Below the pieces are notes generated by a model that was not told where the DNA came from, did no database searches, and saw only the letters and a list, made by a program, of their open reading frames with translations. Positions 1 to 5,329 of a stretch of 5,329 nt of DNA are shown one piece after another. Numbering within the stretch: the first letter of the stretch is position 1; each line of letters opens with the position of its first letter. Location of the stretch: assembly GCA_007128865.1 (NCBI GenBank), contig SKWP01000233.1, positions 1 through 5,329 of the forward strand. Direction: 5' to 3'. Origin of the DNA: Paracoccaceae bacterium (GTDB lineage: Bacteria > Pseudomonadota > Alphaproteobacteria > Rhodobacterales > Rhodobacteraceae). Position numbers and translations under genes: made by a program.

Positions 1-297
1 CCGATCCTGGCCCGGGAACTTCAGGGCGAGGCCGAGGCACCGGGCGGCGGCGGCGATGCGGGGCGGCTGGTGCTGGCCGGGGGGCTGGCCACGCTGCCCC
101 TGCGCGATGCGCGCGAGCTGTTCGAGCGCGAATACCTGCTGACCCAGATCAACCGCTTCGGGGGCAACATCAGCCGCACGGCGAATTTCGTCGGCATGGA
201 ACGCTCGGCGCTGCACCGCAAGCTCAAGTCGCTTGGCGTCGTCACCGGCAACGGCGGCGCCCGGCTGCTGCAGAACGAGGACGCCGGGGCCGGCTGA
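1..297 (+). CDS. ntrX: Nitrogen-assimilation response regulator NtrX, C-terminal part (5' end outside window)
   Basis: Frame 1 is open from the first base to the TGA at 295-297, giving 98 residues. The receiver and the AAA+ sigma54-interaction domain lie upstream of the window. Residues 1-30 are a Gly/Ala-rich linker. From about residue 31 a helical segment ([16 protein letters not shown]) leads into a Fis-type helix-turn-helix at about residues 56-80, containing [11 protein letters not shown] and then [15 protein letters not shown]. The [11 protein letters not shown] recognition helix is the version I know from NtrX, whereas NtrC usually ends in an NRNTLRKKI-type helix. NtrX is the DNA-binding partner of the membrane kinase NtrY and, in alphaproteobacteria, acts on nitrogen, redox and envelope-related genes. 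The tail after residue 81 is short and variable. ntrX is often followed by trkA and hfq in this class; here a gene on the opposite strand follows. The family is secure; NtrX over NtrC is a judgement from the last helix. Confidence 0.9.
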   Translation, partial: PILARELQGEAEAPGGGGDAGRLVLAGGLATLPLRDARELFEREYLLTQINRFGGNISRTANFVGMERSALHRKLKSLGVVTGNGGARLLQNEDAGAG

Positions 298-311
298 ACG
301 CGTCGTCAGGC

Positions 312-353
312 CGGCCACGGCGCTGTTGCCCGGCGGGCAAGCGCCGTTGGCCG
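312..353. terminator. Long hairpin in the convergent ntrX / glutathione transferase junction, candidate bidirectional terminator
   Basis: Three consecutive 6-base blocks pair perfectly. CGGCCA (312-317) pairs with TGGCCG (348-353), CGGCGC (318-323) with GCGCCG (341-346), and TTGCCC (326-331) with GGGCAA (335-340). The loop is GGC. The only interruptions are TG at 324-325 and T at 347, so the stem has 18 pairs. It begins 14 bases after the ntrX stop codon and ends 26 bases from the stop codon of the gene on the other strand. Being nearly symmetrical, it could end or protect transcripts from both sides. No run of T follows on either strand, so it is not a classical intrinsic terminator; it may instead be an mRNA-stabilising stem or a dispersed intergenic palindrome. 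Confidence 0.55.
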
Positions 354-379
354 ACCGAACCGATCAAACGGATTCCGTA

Positions 380-1084
380 TCAGCCCGCCTGCTTGCCGAA
401 CAGCACTTGCTGTTCGCGCTTGTTCATCGGGCCCTGGCGGCGGCGTTCCCTTCCCAGCGCATGGCCGCGCTGCACGGCCGGGCGTTCGCCCACCGCCTTG
501 AGCCAGCGCGCGAAGTCCGGCTTGTCTTCCAGCGTCTGTTCCTGGCCTTCCCAGCCCATCGCCCAGGGCCAGATCGCCATGTCGGCGATGGAATAGAAAT
601 CCCCGGCCACGAATTCGCGCCCCTTTAGCTGCCGGTCGAGCACCCCGTAAAGCCGGCCGACCTCGCGGCGATAACGGTCCTGGGCATAGGGCAGCACCTG
701 TGGCGGCTCCAGCGACGGCGCATATTTCAGGAAATGATGCGCCTGCCCGGCCATCGGGCCGACGCCGCCCATCTGCCACATCAGCCATTGATCCACCGCG
801 ATGCGGTCGCGTTCGGTCGGGCCACCGAACTGCCCGGTCTTGCGGGCCAGGTATTGCAGGATCGCACCGGATTCGAAGATCGAAACCGGCGCACCATCCG
901 GGCCGTCGGGGTCCACGATCGCCGGCATCCGGTTGTTGGGGGCAATCTTCAGGAATTCGGGGTCGAACTGGTCGCCCTTGCCGATGTCCACCCAGTGCAC
1001 CCTGTAGGGCAGGCCCATCTCTTCCAGCGCGATGCTGATCTTGAAGCCGTTGGGGGTGGGCCAGAAATGAAGGTCGATGGTCAT
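380..1084 (-). CDS. yfcG: Glutathione S-transferase family protein, YfcG-like (Nu class) disulfide-bond reductase
   Basis: This is a complete 234-residue protein of usual length for the group. The thioredoxin-fold domain (about residues 1-85) carries TPNG at 10-13, where YfcG-type enzymes use Thr and Asn rather than Tyr or Cys to hold the glutathione sulfur. It also has NNRMPAIVD with the cis-proline at P54, and the glutathione-binding ESGAI with E71 and S72. The all-helical domain includes QWLMWQMGGVGPM (99-111), GQAHHF (113-118) and the N-capping box SIADMAIWPW (165-174). From memory these segments closely follow E. coli YfcG, which binds two GSH and reduces disulfides. A cytosolic thiol/disulfide or detoxification role is inferred. 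The start at 1084 is chosen because AGAAAGG lies 8 bases upstream on the minus strand and the family begins M-(T)-I-D-L; an upstream extension to 1303 has no GST character and would run into metZ. The gene is divergent from metZ and convergent with ntrX. The exact substrate is unknown and the symbol denotes the nearest known type. Confidence 0.92.
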   Translation of the reverse strand: MTIDLHFWPTPNGFKISIALEEMGLPYRVHWVDIGKGDQFDPEFLKIAPNNRMPAIVDPDGPDGAPVSIFESGAILQYLARKTGQFGGPTERDRIAVDQWLMWQMGGVGPMAGQAHHFLKYAPSLEPPQVLPYAQDRYRREVGRLYGVLDRQLKGREFVAGDFYSIADMAIWPWAMGWEGQEQTLEDKPDFARWLKAVGERPAVQRGHALGRERRRQGPMNKREQQVLFGKQAG

Positions 1085-1256
1085 TGAACGGGCCTTTCTG
1101 AAGGAACGGGCAGACGGGGTTCTGTGCGACCTAATCCCTGCCGGGCGGAATTCCAACTGCCCTTGCTGACGGGCGGGCCCTTGCGGGTGTGGTTGACCTG
1201 ACCGGGTGGCGGCGCTATCGCGCTCATCGAACGGGTCGCCGCAGCGGGGCAAGCAC
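1085..1256. promoter_or_regulatory. Divergent control region between the glutathione transferase gene and metZ, with short direct repeats
   Basis: These 172 bases hold the 5' signals of both flanking genes. The ribosome site of the transferase is AGAAAGG on the minus strand (1093-1099), partly enclosed by a 4-bp hairpin. Two different 8-base direct repeats occur, both with start-to-start spacing of 18: GAACGGGC at 1086 and 1104, and GCCCTTGC at 1159 and 1177. GAACGGG appears a third time at 1229-1235. GCGGCG (1209-1214) can pair with CGCCGC (1237-1242) just before the metZ start. For the transferase, a weak minus-strand promoter guess is TTGGAA (1156-1151), 17 bases, then TAGGTC (1133-1128). 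I looked for a SAM-II or SAM/SAH riboswitch, which methionine genes of alphaproteobacteria can carry, and saw no convincing match. Confidence 0.4.
1193..1221 (+). promoter_or_regulatory. Candidate metZ promoter
   Basis: TTGACC (1193-1198; five of six bases of the -35 consensus) and TATCGC (1216-1221; three of six of the -10 consensus) are separated by 17 bases. Transcription would begin near 1228 and leave a leader of about 30 bases before the ATG at 1257. A degenerate -10 with a good -35 is common in GC-rich alphaproteobacteria. If correct, the leader is too short for a known SAM riboswitch. The -10 element would also lie inside a possible upstream GTG start (1206), which argues against that start. 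Confidence 0.4.
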
Positions 1257-2441
1257 ATGAGCGAAAACTGGAAGCCACGCACCCGCGCGGTGCATGCCGG
1301 CACCCGCCGCAGCCAGTATGGCGAGATGTCGGAAGCGCTGTTTCTGACCCAGGGCTTCGTCTATGAATCCGCCGCTGCGGCCGAAGCGCGGTTTCTGGCA
1401 TCCGGGCCGGACGAATTCGTCTATGCGCGCTACGGCAACCCGACTGTGGCGATGTTCGAATCGCGCATCGCCGATCTGGAAGGCGCCGAGGATGCCTTTG
1501 CCACCGCAAGCGGCATGGCGGCGGTTTCCGGCGCGCTGATGGCCATGTTGCGCGCCGGCGATCATGTGGTGTCATCGCGGGCGCTGTTCGGCTCGTGCCT
1601 CTATGTCCTCGAAGAGGTGCTGACGCGCTACGGCGTCGAGGTCAGCTTTGTCGACGGCACCGATCTCGGCCAGTGGCGCGCGGCCGTGCGGCCCGGGCAA
1701 ACCCGGGCCGTGTTTCTGGAAACCCTGTCAAATCCGACGCTGGAGCTGATCGACCTGGAGGCGGTTTGCCACATTGCCCACGCAGCCGGGGCGCTGGTGC
1801 TGGTCGACAACGTCTTTGTCACCCCGGTGTTCAGCCGCGCGCTGGCGCAGGGCGCCGATGTGGTGATCTATTCGGCCACCAAGCACATCGACGGGCAGGG
1901 CCGCTGCCTTGGCGGGGTGATCCTGGGCACGCGCGATTTCATTCGCAAGACGGTCGAACCCTACATGAAGCACACCGGCGGGGCGATGAGCCCGTTCAAT
2001 GCCTGGGTGATGCTGAAGGGGCTGGAAACGCTGGACCTGCGGGTACGGGCGCAGGCCGCGGGCGCGCTGGCGGTGGCGCGGGCGCTGCAGGGCGATGCGC
2101 GGCTTTCGCGGGTGATATACCCGCATCTGCCCGGCCATCCCCAACACGACCTTGCCCTGCGCAGCATGGAAACCGGCGGCACGATCCTTTCGCTCGACCT
2201 CGGCGCCGACAAGGCGGCGACCTTCCGGTTTCTCGACGCGCTGCGCATCTTCCGGATCACCAACAACCTTGGCGATTCGAAAAGCCTTGTCACCCACCCG
2301 GCGACGACCACGCACCAGCGCCTGCCCGACGACCAGAAGGCGGCTCTGGGCATCACGCCGGGGCTTGTACGGCTCAGCATCGGGCTGGAAGACCCCGAGG
2401 ATCTGATCGCCGATCTGAAGGGCGCGCTCGACGCGGTCTGA
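1257..2441 (+). CDS. metZ: O-succinylhomoserine sulfhydrylase
   Basis: This is a complete 394-residue, cytosolic, PLP-dependent enzyme of the Cys/Met metabolism family. It makes homocysteine from an activated homoserine and sulfide, bypassing cystathionine in methionine synthesis. Visible family features are YARYGNPT with Y56 and R58 (phosphate contacts from the partner subunit), ASGMAA with S85-G86-M87 (PLP phosphate loop), D184 in LVLVDNVF (binds the pyridine nitrogen), and the Schiff-base lysine K209 in SATKHIDGQGR. The C-terminal domain has NNLGDSKSLVTHPATTTH and ends GLVRLSIGLEDPEDLIADL, both hallmarks of the group. The N-terminus (NWKPRTRAVHAGTRRSQYGE) matches alphaproteobacterial MetZ and supports the ATG at 1257. 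The ribosome site there is poor (a GGGGC stretch at 1246-1250), and an upstream GTG at 1206 is open but unlike family starts. Preference for O-succinyl- over O-acetylhomoserine cannot be read by eye, so MetY-type activity remains possible. Confidence 0.93.
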   Translation: MSENWKPRTRAVHAGTRRSQYGEMSEALFLTQGFVYESAAAAEARFLASGPDEFVYARYGNPTVAMFESRIADLEGAEDAFATASGMAAVSGALMAMLRAGDHVVSSRALFGSCLYVLEEVLTRYGVEVSFVDGTDLGQWRAAVRPGQTRAVFLETLSNPTLELIDLEAVCHIAHAAGALVLVDNVFVTPVFSRALAQGADVVIYSATKHIDGQGRCLGGVILGTRDFIRKTVEPYMKHTGGAMSPFNAWVMLKGLETLDLRVRAQAAGALAVARALQGDARLSRVIYPHLPGHPQHDLALRSMETGGTILSLDLGADKAATFRFLDALRIFRITNNLGDSKSLVTHPATTTHQRLPDDQKAALGITPGLVRLSIGLEDPEDLIADLKGALDAV

Positions 2442-2460
2442 CGCCGGCCGAGCCGGTACA

Positions 2461-2489
2461 GGCGGTTTGCGAAGCCGCAAATTTCCGCC
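2461..2489. repeat. Inverted repeat between metZ and folE2, candidate operator or metZ terminator stem
   Basis: GGCGG (2461-2465) pairs with CCGCC (2485-2489). Inside it, TTTGCG (2466-2471) pairs with CGCAAA (2476-2481) around the loop AAGC, leaving a TTT bulge at 2482-2484. The structure lies 20 bases after the metZ stop but has no T-tract beyond it. It covers the -35 hexamer of the likely folE2 promoter, so it could be a repressor or activator site rather than a terminator. A smaller stem, CCGGC-CGA-GCCGG (2444-2456), lies directly after the metZ stop. The inner repeat does not resemble the AT-rich Zur boxes I know. Confidence 0.4.
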
Positions 2490-2494
2490 ATAAT
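2467..2494 (+). promoter_or_regulatory. Probable folE2 promoter
   Basis: TTGCGA (2467-2472) and CATAAT (2489-2494; five of six bases of the -10 consensus) are spaced by 16 bases. This is the best -10 element in the window. The predicted start near 2501 gives a leader of about 58 bases before the folE2 ATG. The -10 lies in a perfect 13-base palindrome, CGCCAT-A-ATGGCG (2486-2498), and the -35 lies in a separate inverted repeat, so regulation by a dimeric repressor is plausible. Confidence 0.5.
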
Positions 2495-2546
2495 GGCGCT
2501 GGACTTGCCGCGCGCGACGCCTACCCTTTATGCGACGCCGGCATCC

Positions 2547-2554
2547 GGAGAAGG
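2547..2554 (+). promoter_or_regulatory. folE2 ribosome binding site
   Basis: GGAGAAGG lies directly upstream of the ATG at 2559, with 8 bases between GGAG and the start codon. It is the strongest Shine-Dalgarno sequence in the window and decides the start against an in-frame ATG at 2493. That ATG would fall inside the promoter palindrome. Confidence 0.75.
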
Positions 2555-2558
2555 CCCG

Positions 2559-3662
2559 ATGAACCTCCACACCCCCGAATTCGACCGCGGACCCAGCCGC
2601 GATGAGGCCGAGGCCGCGCTCGATGTGCTGCGTCGCTGGACGGGCGGCGCCTCGGTGGCCGAAATCGCCGCCCTCGACCCGCGCCTGGCGCAGCTTTCGG
2701 CACCGGCGGCGGCCGGAACCGCATATCCGCAGTTCAGCCGCGCCTATCCTCAGCAGTTCGAGGCCGACGAGACCTATCGCGCATCCTTGCCCGATCTGCA
2801 GAACGGCCCGGCCAGCCTGATCGTGGGCGCCCGCGCGCCGATCCAGCATGTCGGCATTTCCAATTTCCGCCTGCCGATCCGGTTTCATACCCGCGACAAC
2901 GGCGACGTGACGCTGGAAACCTCGGTGACCGGAACCGTCAGCCTTGATGCCGACCGCAAGGGCATCAACATGTCGCGGATCATGCGCAGCTTTTACCGCC
3001 ATGCCGATGCCCTGTTTTCGTTCGAGGTGATGGAAGCGGTGCTTGACGACTACAAGGCCGACCTCGGCGCCGGCGATGCGCGGCTCCAGATGCGGTTTTC
3101 CTTTCCCATGAAGCTGCGCAGCCTGCGGTCGGGTCTTGAAGGCTATCAGTATTACGACATGGCGCTGGAACTGGTGGAACGCGCCGGCCGGCGGCAGCGC
3201 TTCATGCATCTGGACTATGTCTATTCCTCGACCTGCCCCTGTTCGCTGGAACTGTCCGAACACGCCCGTGCGGTGCGCGGCCAGCTTGCCACGCCGCATT
3301 CGCAGCGTTCGGTGGCGCGTATCTCGGTGGTGCTGCGCGACGGCCCGGCGATGTGGTTCGAGGATCTGGTCGAATTGTGCCGCGATGCGGTGCCGACCGA
3401 GACCCAGGTGATGGTCAAGCGCGAGGACGAACAGGCCTTTGCCGAACTCAACGCCGCGCATCCCCTGTTTGTCGAGGATGCCGCGCGGGCCTTCTGCGCC
3501 GAGCTTGCCCGCGACCCGCGGGTGGGCGATTTCCGGGTGCTGGCCAGCCATCAGGAAAGCCTGCACAGCCATGATGCCGTCAGCGTCCTGACCCGCGGGC
3601 CCAGCTTTGCCGCCCAGAGCCTCGATCCGCGGCTGTTTGCATCGCTGTTCCACATCGGCTGA
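2559..3662 (+). CDS. folE2: GTP cyclohydrolase FolE2 (type IB), long form
   Basis: This 367-residue cytosolic enzyme converts GTP to dihydroneopterin triphosphate and formate, the first step of folate (tetrahydrofolate) synthesis. FolE2 replaces zinc-dependent FolE in many bacteria and can work with other divalent metals. Aligning by eye with remembered Neisseria FolE2, the metal and catalytic positions are C226 in STCPCS, H247 in TPHSQRS, E281 in PTETQV and H336 in ESLHSHDA; all are present. Other family segments are VGISNFRLPIRF (about 103-114), KGINMSRIMRSF and WFEDLVEL. About 80 residues precede the conserved core, making it longer than the 260-residue Neisseria type. About nine extra residues lie between C226 and H247. 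From memory both features are normal in Rhodobacterales. The start is fixed by the ribosome site at 2547-2554. The gene sits 117 bases after metZ with its own promoter-like sequence; folate and methionine synthesis meet in one-carbon metabolism, but a shared transcript is not shown. Confidence 0.95.
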   Translation: MNLHTPEFDRGPSRDEAEAALDVLRRWTGGASVAEIAALDPRLAQLSAPAAAGTAYPQFSRAYPQQFEADETYRASLPDLQNGPASLIVGARAPIQHVGISNFRLPIRFHTRDNGDVTLETSVTGTVSLDADRKGINMSRIMRSFYRHADALFSFEVMEAVLDDYKADLGAGDARLQMRFSFPMKLRSLRSGLEGYQYYDMALELVERAGRRQRFMHLDYVYSSTCPCSLELSEHARAVRGQLATPHSQRSVARISVVLRDGPAMWFEDLVELCRDAVPTETQVMVKREDEQAFAELNAAHPLFVEDAARAFCAELARDPRVGDFRVLASHQESLHSHDAVSVLTRGPSFAAQSLDPRLFASLFHIG

Positions 3663-3681
3663 GCCCGCCACGCGCGCACGC

Positions 3682-3710
3682 TTGACAGGGCGCGGCGGCG
3701 GCGACATGCC
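3682..3710 (+). promoter_or_regulatory. Candidate trkH promoter, implying a leaderless message
   Basis: A perfect -35 hexamer TTGACA (3682-3687) is followed after 17 bases by CATGCC (3705-3710), which matches the -10 consensus at only two positions. If used, transcription would begin within a base or two of the trkH ATG at 3717. The absence of any Shine-Dalgarno sequence before that ATG fits this. The weak -10 keeps confidence low. Confidence 0.35.
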
Positions 3711-3716
3711 TGCGCC

Positions 3717-5180
3717 ATGCCCGATATCCGCCCCGTTGCCTTCATCATCGGCCTGCTGACCGCGCTGCTGGGCGTGCTCATGCTGCTGCCGGCACTGGTG
3801 GATTATCTGGCCGGTTCGGACAACTGGCAACCCTTTCTGCTGGCCGCAACCGCCACCGCGCTGGCCGGCGGGCTGGTGATGGCAAGCACCGCGAATTCGG
3901 CCACGCTGGGCCTGACGATCCGGCAATCCTATCTGCTGACAACCTTTGTCTGGGTGGTTCTGACCCTGTTCGGGGCGGTGCCCTTCGTGATGGGGGCGCC
4001 CGGCATATCGTTTACCGATGCGGTGTTCGAGACGATGTCGGGCATCACCACCACTGGCACCACTGTCCTGACCGGTCTGGACAACATGCCGCCCGGGGTG
4101 TTGCTGTGGCGGTCGCTGCTGCAATGGATCGGCGGGCTGGGGATCATCATCGTGGCGCTGATCTTCCTGCCGGTGATGAAGGTCGGCGGCATGCAGTATT
4201 TCCGCTCCGAAGCCTTTGACACGCTTGGCAAGGTGCTTCCGCGGACCGCCGATATCGGCCGCGCGCTGCTGGAAATCTATCTGGTCCTGACCGGGCTTTG
4301 CGCGGTGACCTATTTCGCGCTCGGCCTTTCGGCCTTCGATGCGCTGAACCTGTCGCTGACCACCGTGGCCACGGGTGGCTTTGCCACCACGGATGCCAGC
4401 TTCCTGCCCCATGCGGGGGCGGCGGAATATGCGGCCGTGGTGTTCATGGTCCTGGCCGGTTTGCCCTTTATCCGCTTCATCCAGCTGGCCGGCGGCAGCT
4501 TTCGGCCGATTTACGAGGATGTGCAGGTGCGGGCCTATCTGCGCTGGACGCTGTATGCCGTGGCCGCGGTGGTGCTGTGGCGGCTGTGGAGCGGGCTTTC
4601 CGCACCCGATGCGCCGCCCTTCGAAACCGTCCTGCGGGAAACTGCCTTCAATGTGGTGTCGCTGTTTTCCGGCACCGGTTATGGCAGCGCCGATGTCGAA
4701 TCCTGGGGCGGCTTTGCGCTGGTGGTGGTGATGATCGGCGGCATGGTCGGCGCCTGCACCGCCTCGACGGGCTGTTCTGTCAAGGTGTTCCGCTATCTGG
4801 TGCTGATCGAGGCGGTCAAGGCACAGATCCGGCGCATTCACAGCCCGTCGCGGGTGTCGCGGTTGCGGCTGCAGGGGCGCTCGCTGGAGCCGGAGGTTGT
4901 CAATTCGGTGATCGCGATGTTCACGCTGTTCGTTGTCAGCTTCGGGGTGACGGCGGTGTTGCTGTCGCTGACCGGCCTGCAGACAGGCACCGCCGTGACC
5001 GCCGCATGGACGGCGCTGTTCAACATCGGGCCCGCCTTTGGCCCCGAGGTCGGCCCCACAGGTGCGGTGGACGGCTTTCCGGCCTCGGCCAAATGGGTGA
5101 TGATCGCCGCCATGCTGCTGGGCCGGCTCGAAGTGCTGGTGGCACTGGTGCTGATCCTGCCGCGGTTCTGGCGGGCCTGA
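3717..5180 (+). CDS. trkH: Trk potassium uptake system membrane subunit TrkH
   Basis: This 487-residue inner-membrane protein of the TrkH/KtrB/HKT superfamily is the normal family length. It forms the K+ pathway and is normally gated by the cytosolic NAD-binding protein TrkA, which is not in this window. Two N-terminal membrane helices (about 8-30 and 38-57) precede four membrane-pore-membrane repeats. The four selectivity-filter glycines are visible: G114 in ITTTGTTV, G220/G221 in ATGGFATT, G319 and G321 in SGTGYGS, and G438 in NIGPAFG. The signature loop near residues 340-360 reads GACTASTGCSVKVFRY, where many TrkH proteins have a G-S-T-x-G-G-I-K pattern; the lysine is kept. The cytosolic loop after it (IRRIHSPSRV) is basic, as expected for the inside. 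No ribosome site precedes the ATG, and an out-of-frame ATG lies at 3706. The start is accepted because the first hydrophobic helix begins directly afterwards. The gene is 54 bases downstream of folE2. Confidence 0.95.
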   Translation: MPDIRPVAFIIGLLTALLGVLMLLPALVDYLAGSDNWQPFLLAATATALAGGLVMASTANSATLGLTIRQSYLLTTFVWVVLTLFGAVPFVMGAPGISFTDAVFETMSGITTTGTTVLTGLDNMPPGVLLWRSLLQWIGGLGIIIVALIFLPVMKVGGMQYFRSEAFDTLGKVLPRTADIGRALLEIYLVLTGLCAVTYFALGLSAFDALNLSLTTVATGGFATTDASFLPHAGAAEYAAVVFMVLAGLPFIRFIQLAGGSFRPIYEDVQVRAYLRWTLYAVAAVVLWRLWSGLSAPDAPPFETVLRETAFNVVSLFSGTGYGSADVESWGGFALVVVMIGGMVGACTASTGCSVKVFRYLVLIEAVKAQIRRIHSPSRVSRLRLQGRSLEPEVVNSVIAMFTLFVVSFGVTAVLLSLTGLQTGTAVTAAWTALFNIGPAFGPEVGPTGAVDGFPASAKWVMIAAMLLGRLEVLVALVLILPRFWRA

Positions 5181-5198
5181 CCCGGCGCCGCCCGGACC

Positions 5199-5215
5199 GC
5201 GCTGTTGCTCAGCGC
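5199..5215. terminator. Small hairpin at the convergent trkH / unknown-gene junction
   Basis: GCGCTG (5199-5204) pairs perfectly with CAGCGC (5210-5215) around the loop TTGCT. It starts 18 bases after the trkH stop and overlaps the stop codon of the minus-strand gene. No T-tract follows, so its role as a transcription end signal is only a guess from its position between converging genes. Confidence 0.3.
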
Positions 5216-5329
5216 CAGCAGGATACCAGCACGGTCATGTCGGCGGCCATCAGTGTCAGCTCCTCGGCGCCCAGTGTGGCCCGGCGGTCAACCCCGGCCG
5301 GGGTCAGGCCGAGATCGCGCAGCCGTTCG
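5209..5329 (-). CDS. Hypothetical protein, C-terminal fragment (5' end outside window)
   Basis: On the minus strand a frame is open from the window edge (5329) to a TGA at 5211-5209, giving the last 39 residues of a protein. The visible part includes ERLRDLGLTPAGVDRRATLG and ends MTVLVSCWR. I do not recognise the family. The fragment has the Leu, Ala and Arg balance of a soluble alphaproteobacterial protein, and its start lies beyond the window. The other reading frames of this stretch give less protein-like sequence, and a gene converging on trkH would fill the otherwise empty 149 bases. An internal ATG could in principle start a very short peptide, but a longer gene entering from the right is more likely. 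Confidence 0.5.
   Translation of the reverse strand, partial: ERLRDLGLTPAGVDRRATLGAEELTLMAADMTVLVSCWR

Noticed and set aside
233..1087. Plus-strand open frames across the glutathione transferase gene (for example 233-628 and 734-1087)
   Set aside because: They are antisense shadows of a protein with clear GST motifs. None shows a domain or a credible ribosome site.
1085..1256. A SAM-II or SAM/SAH riboswitch upstream of metZ
   Set aside because: The conserved bases I would expect, such as the GCTAAA segment of SAM-II, are missing. The likely promoter leaves only about 30 bases of leader.
1085..1303. Upstream extension of the glutathione transferase beyond 1084
   Set aside because: The added residues are not GST-like and would overlap the metZ start. 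A good ribosome site precedes 1084 and the family starts there.
1595..2605. A 336-codon plus-strand frame overlapping metZ
   Set aside because: It is an out-of-frame shadow of metZ with an Arg/Gly/Ala-rich, low-complexity product and no family features. metZ has all its catalytic residues in the other frame.
1728..4841. A 1037-codon open frame on the minus strand running antisense through metZ, folE2 and trkH
   Set aside because: metZ, folE2 and trkH all lie in the same forward frame, and this frame is their exact codon-opposite register. It would stop only where the sense genes use TTA, CTA or TCA, which are very rare codons in such GC-rich DNA; it does end at a TCA serine codon of metZ (1728-1730). 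The product is His-, Gln-, Arg- and Gly-rich, has no recognisable domain, and crosses the intergenic promoters.
1..5329. Mobile elements, CRISPR arrays, tRNA or rRNA genes, toxin-antitoxin or defence genes
   Set aside because: No transposase-like protein, regularly spaced repeat array, cloverleaf or rRNA-like stretch was seen. The window is ordinary chromosomal housekeeping DNA.

Overview
The window is GC-rich, gene-dense DNA with strong G/C preference at third codon positions. Protein content points to an alphaproteobacterium of the Rhodobacterales (Rhodobacter/Paracoccus-like). The evidence is an NtrX C-terminus, an alphaproteobacterial-type O-succinylhomoserine sulfhydrylase, the long form of FolE2 and a TrkH. 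The assignment rests on remembered family sequences, not on a search.

Layout. (1) 1-297, plus strand: the last 98 codons of a sigma54-type response regulator, very probably ntrX, ending in its Fis-type DNA-binding helices. (2) 298-379: a short convergent junction almost filled by an 18-bp-stem hairpin (312-353). (3) 380-1084, minus strand: a complete YfcG-like (Nu-class) glutathione transferase. (4) 1085-1256: the divergent control region between the transferase and metZ, with candidate promoters facing both ways and short direct repeats. (5) 1257-2441, plus: metZ, the homocysteine-forming PLP enzyme. (6) 2442-2558: the folE2 control region, with a good sigma70-like promoter overlapped by two palindromes. 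(7) 2559-3662, plus: folE2, the type IB GTP cyclohydrolase that starts folate synthesis. (8) 3717-5180, plus: trkH, the potassium-translocating membrane subunit, possibly translated from a leaderless mRNA. (9) 5209-5329, minus: the C-terminal 39 codons of an unrecognised protein that runs off the window.

The genes do not form one pathway. metZ (methionine) and folE2 (folate) are loosely linked through one-carbon metabolism, because folate supplies the methyl group that turns homocysteine into methionine. The glutathione transferase and TrkH are independent housekeeping or stress functions. Each of metZ, folE2 and trkH has its own promoter-like sequence upstream, so they look like neighbouring single genes rather than a tight operon.

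I see no mobile element, CRISPR array, tRNA, rRNA, phage gene or defence system, and no evidence of an undescribed multi-gene system. The points worth a second look are in the intergenic DNA: the convergent hairpin, the palindromes over the folE2 promoter, the repeats between the transferase and metZ, and the leaderless-looking trkH start.
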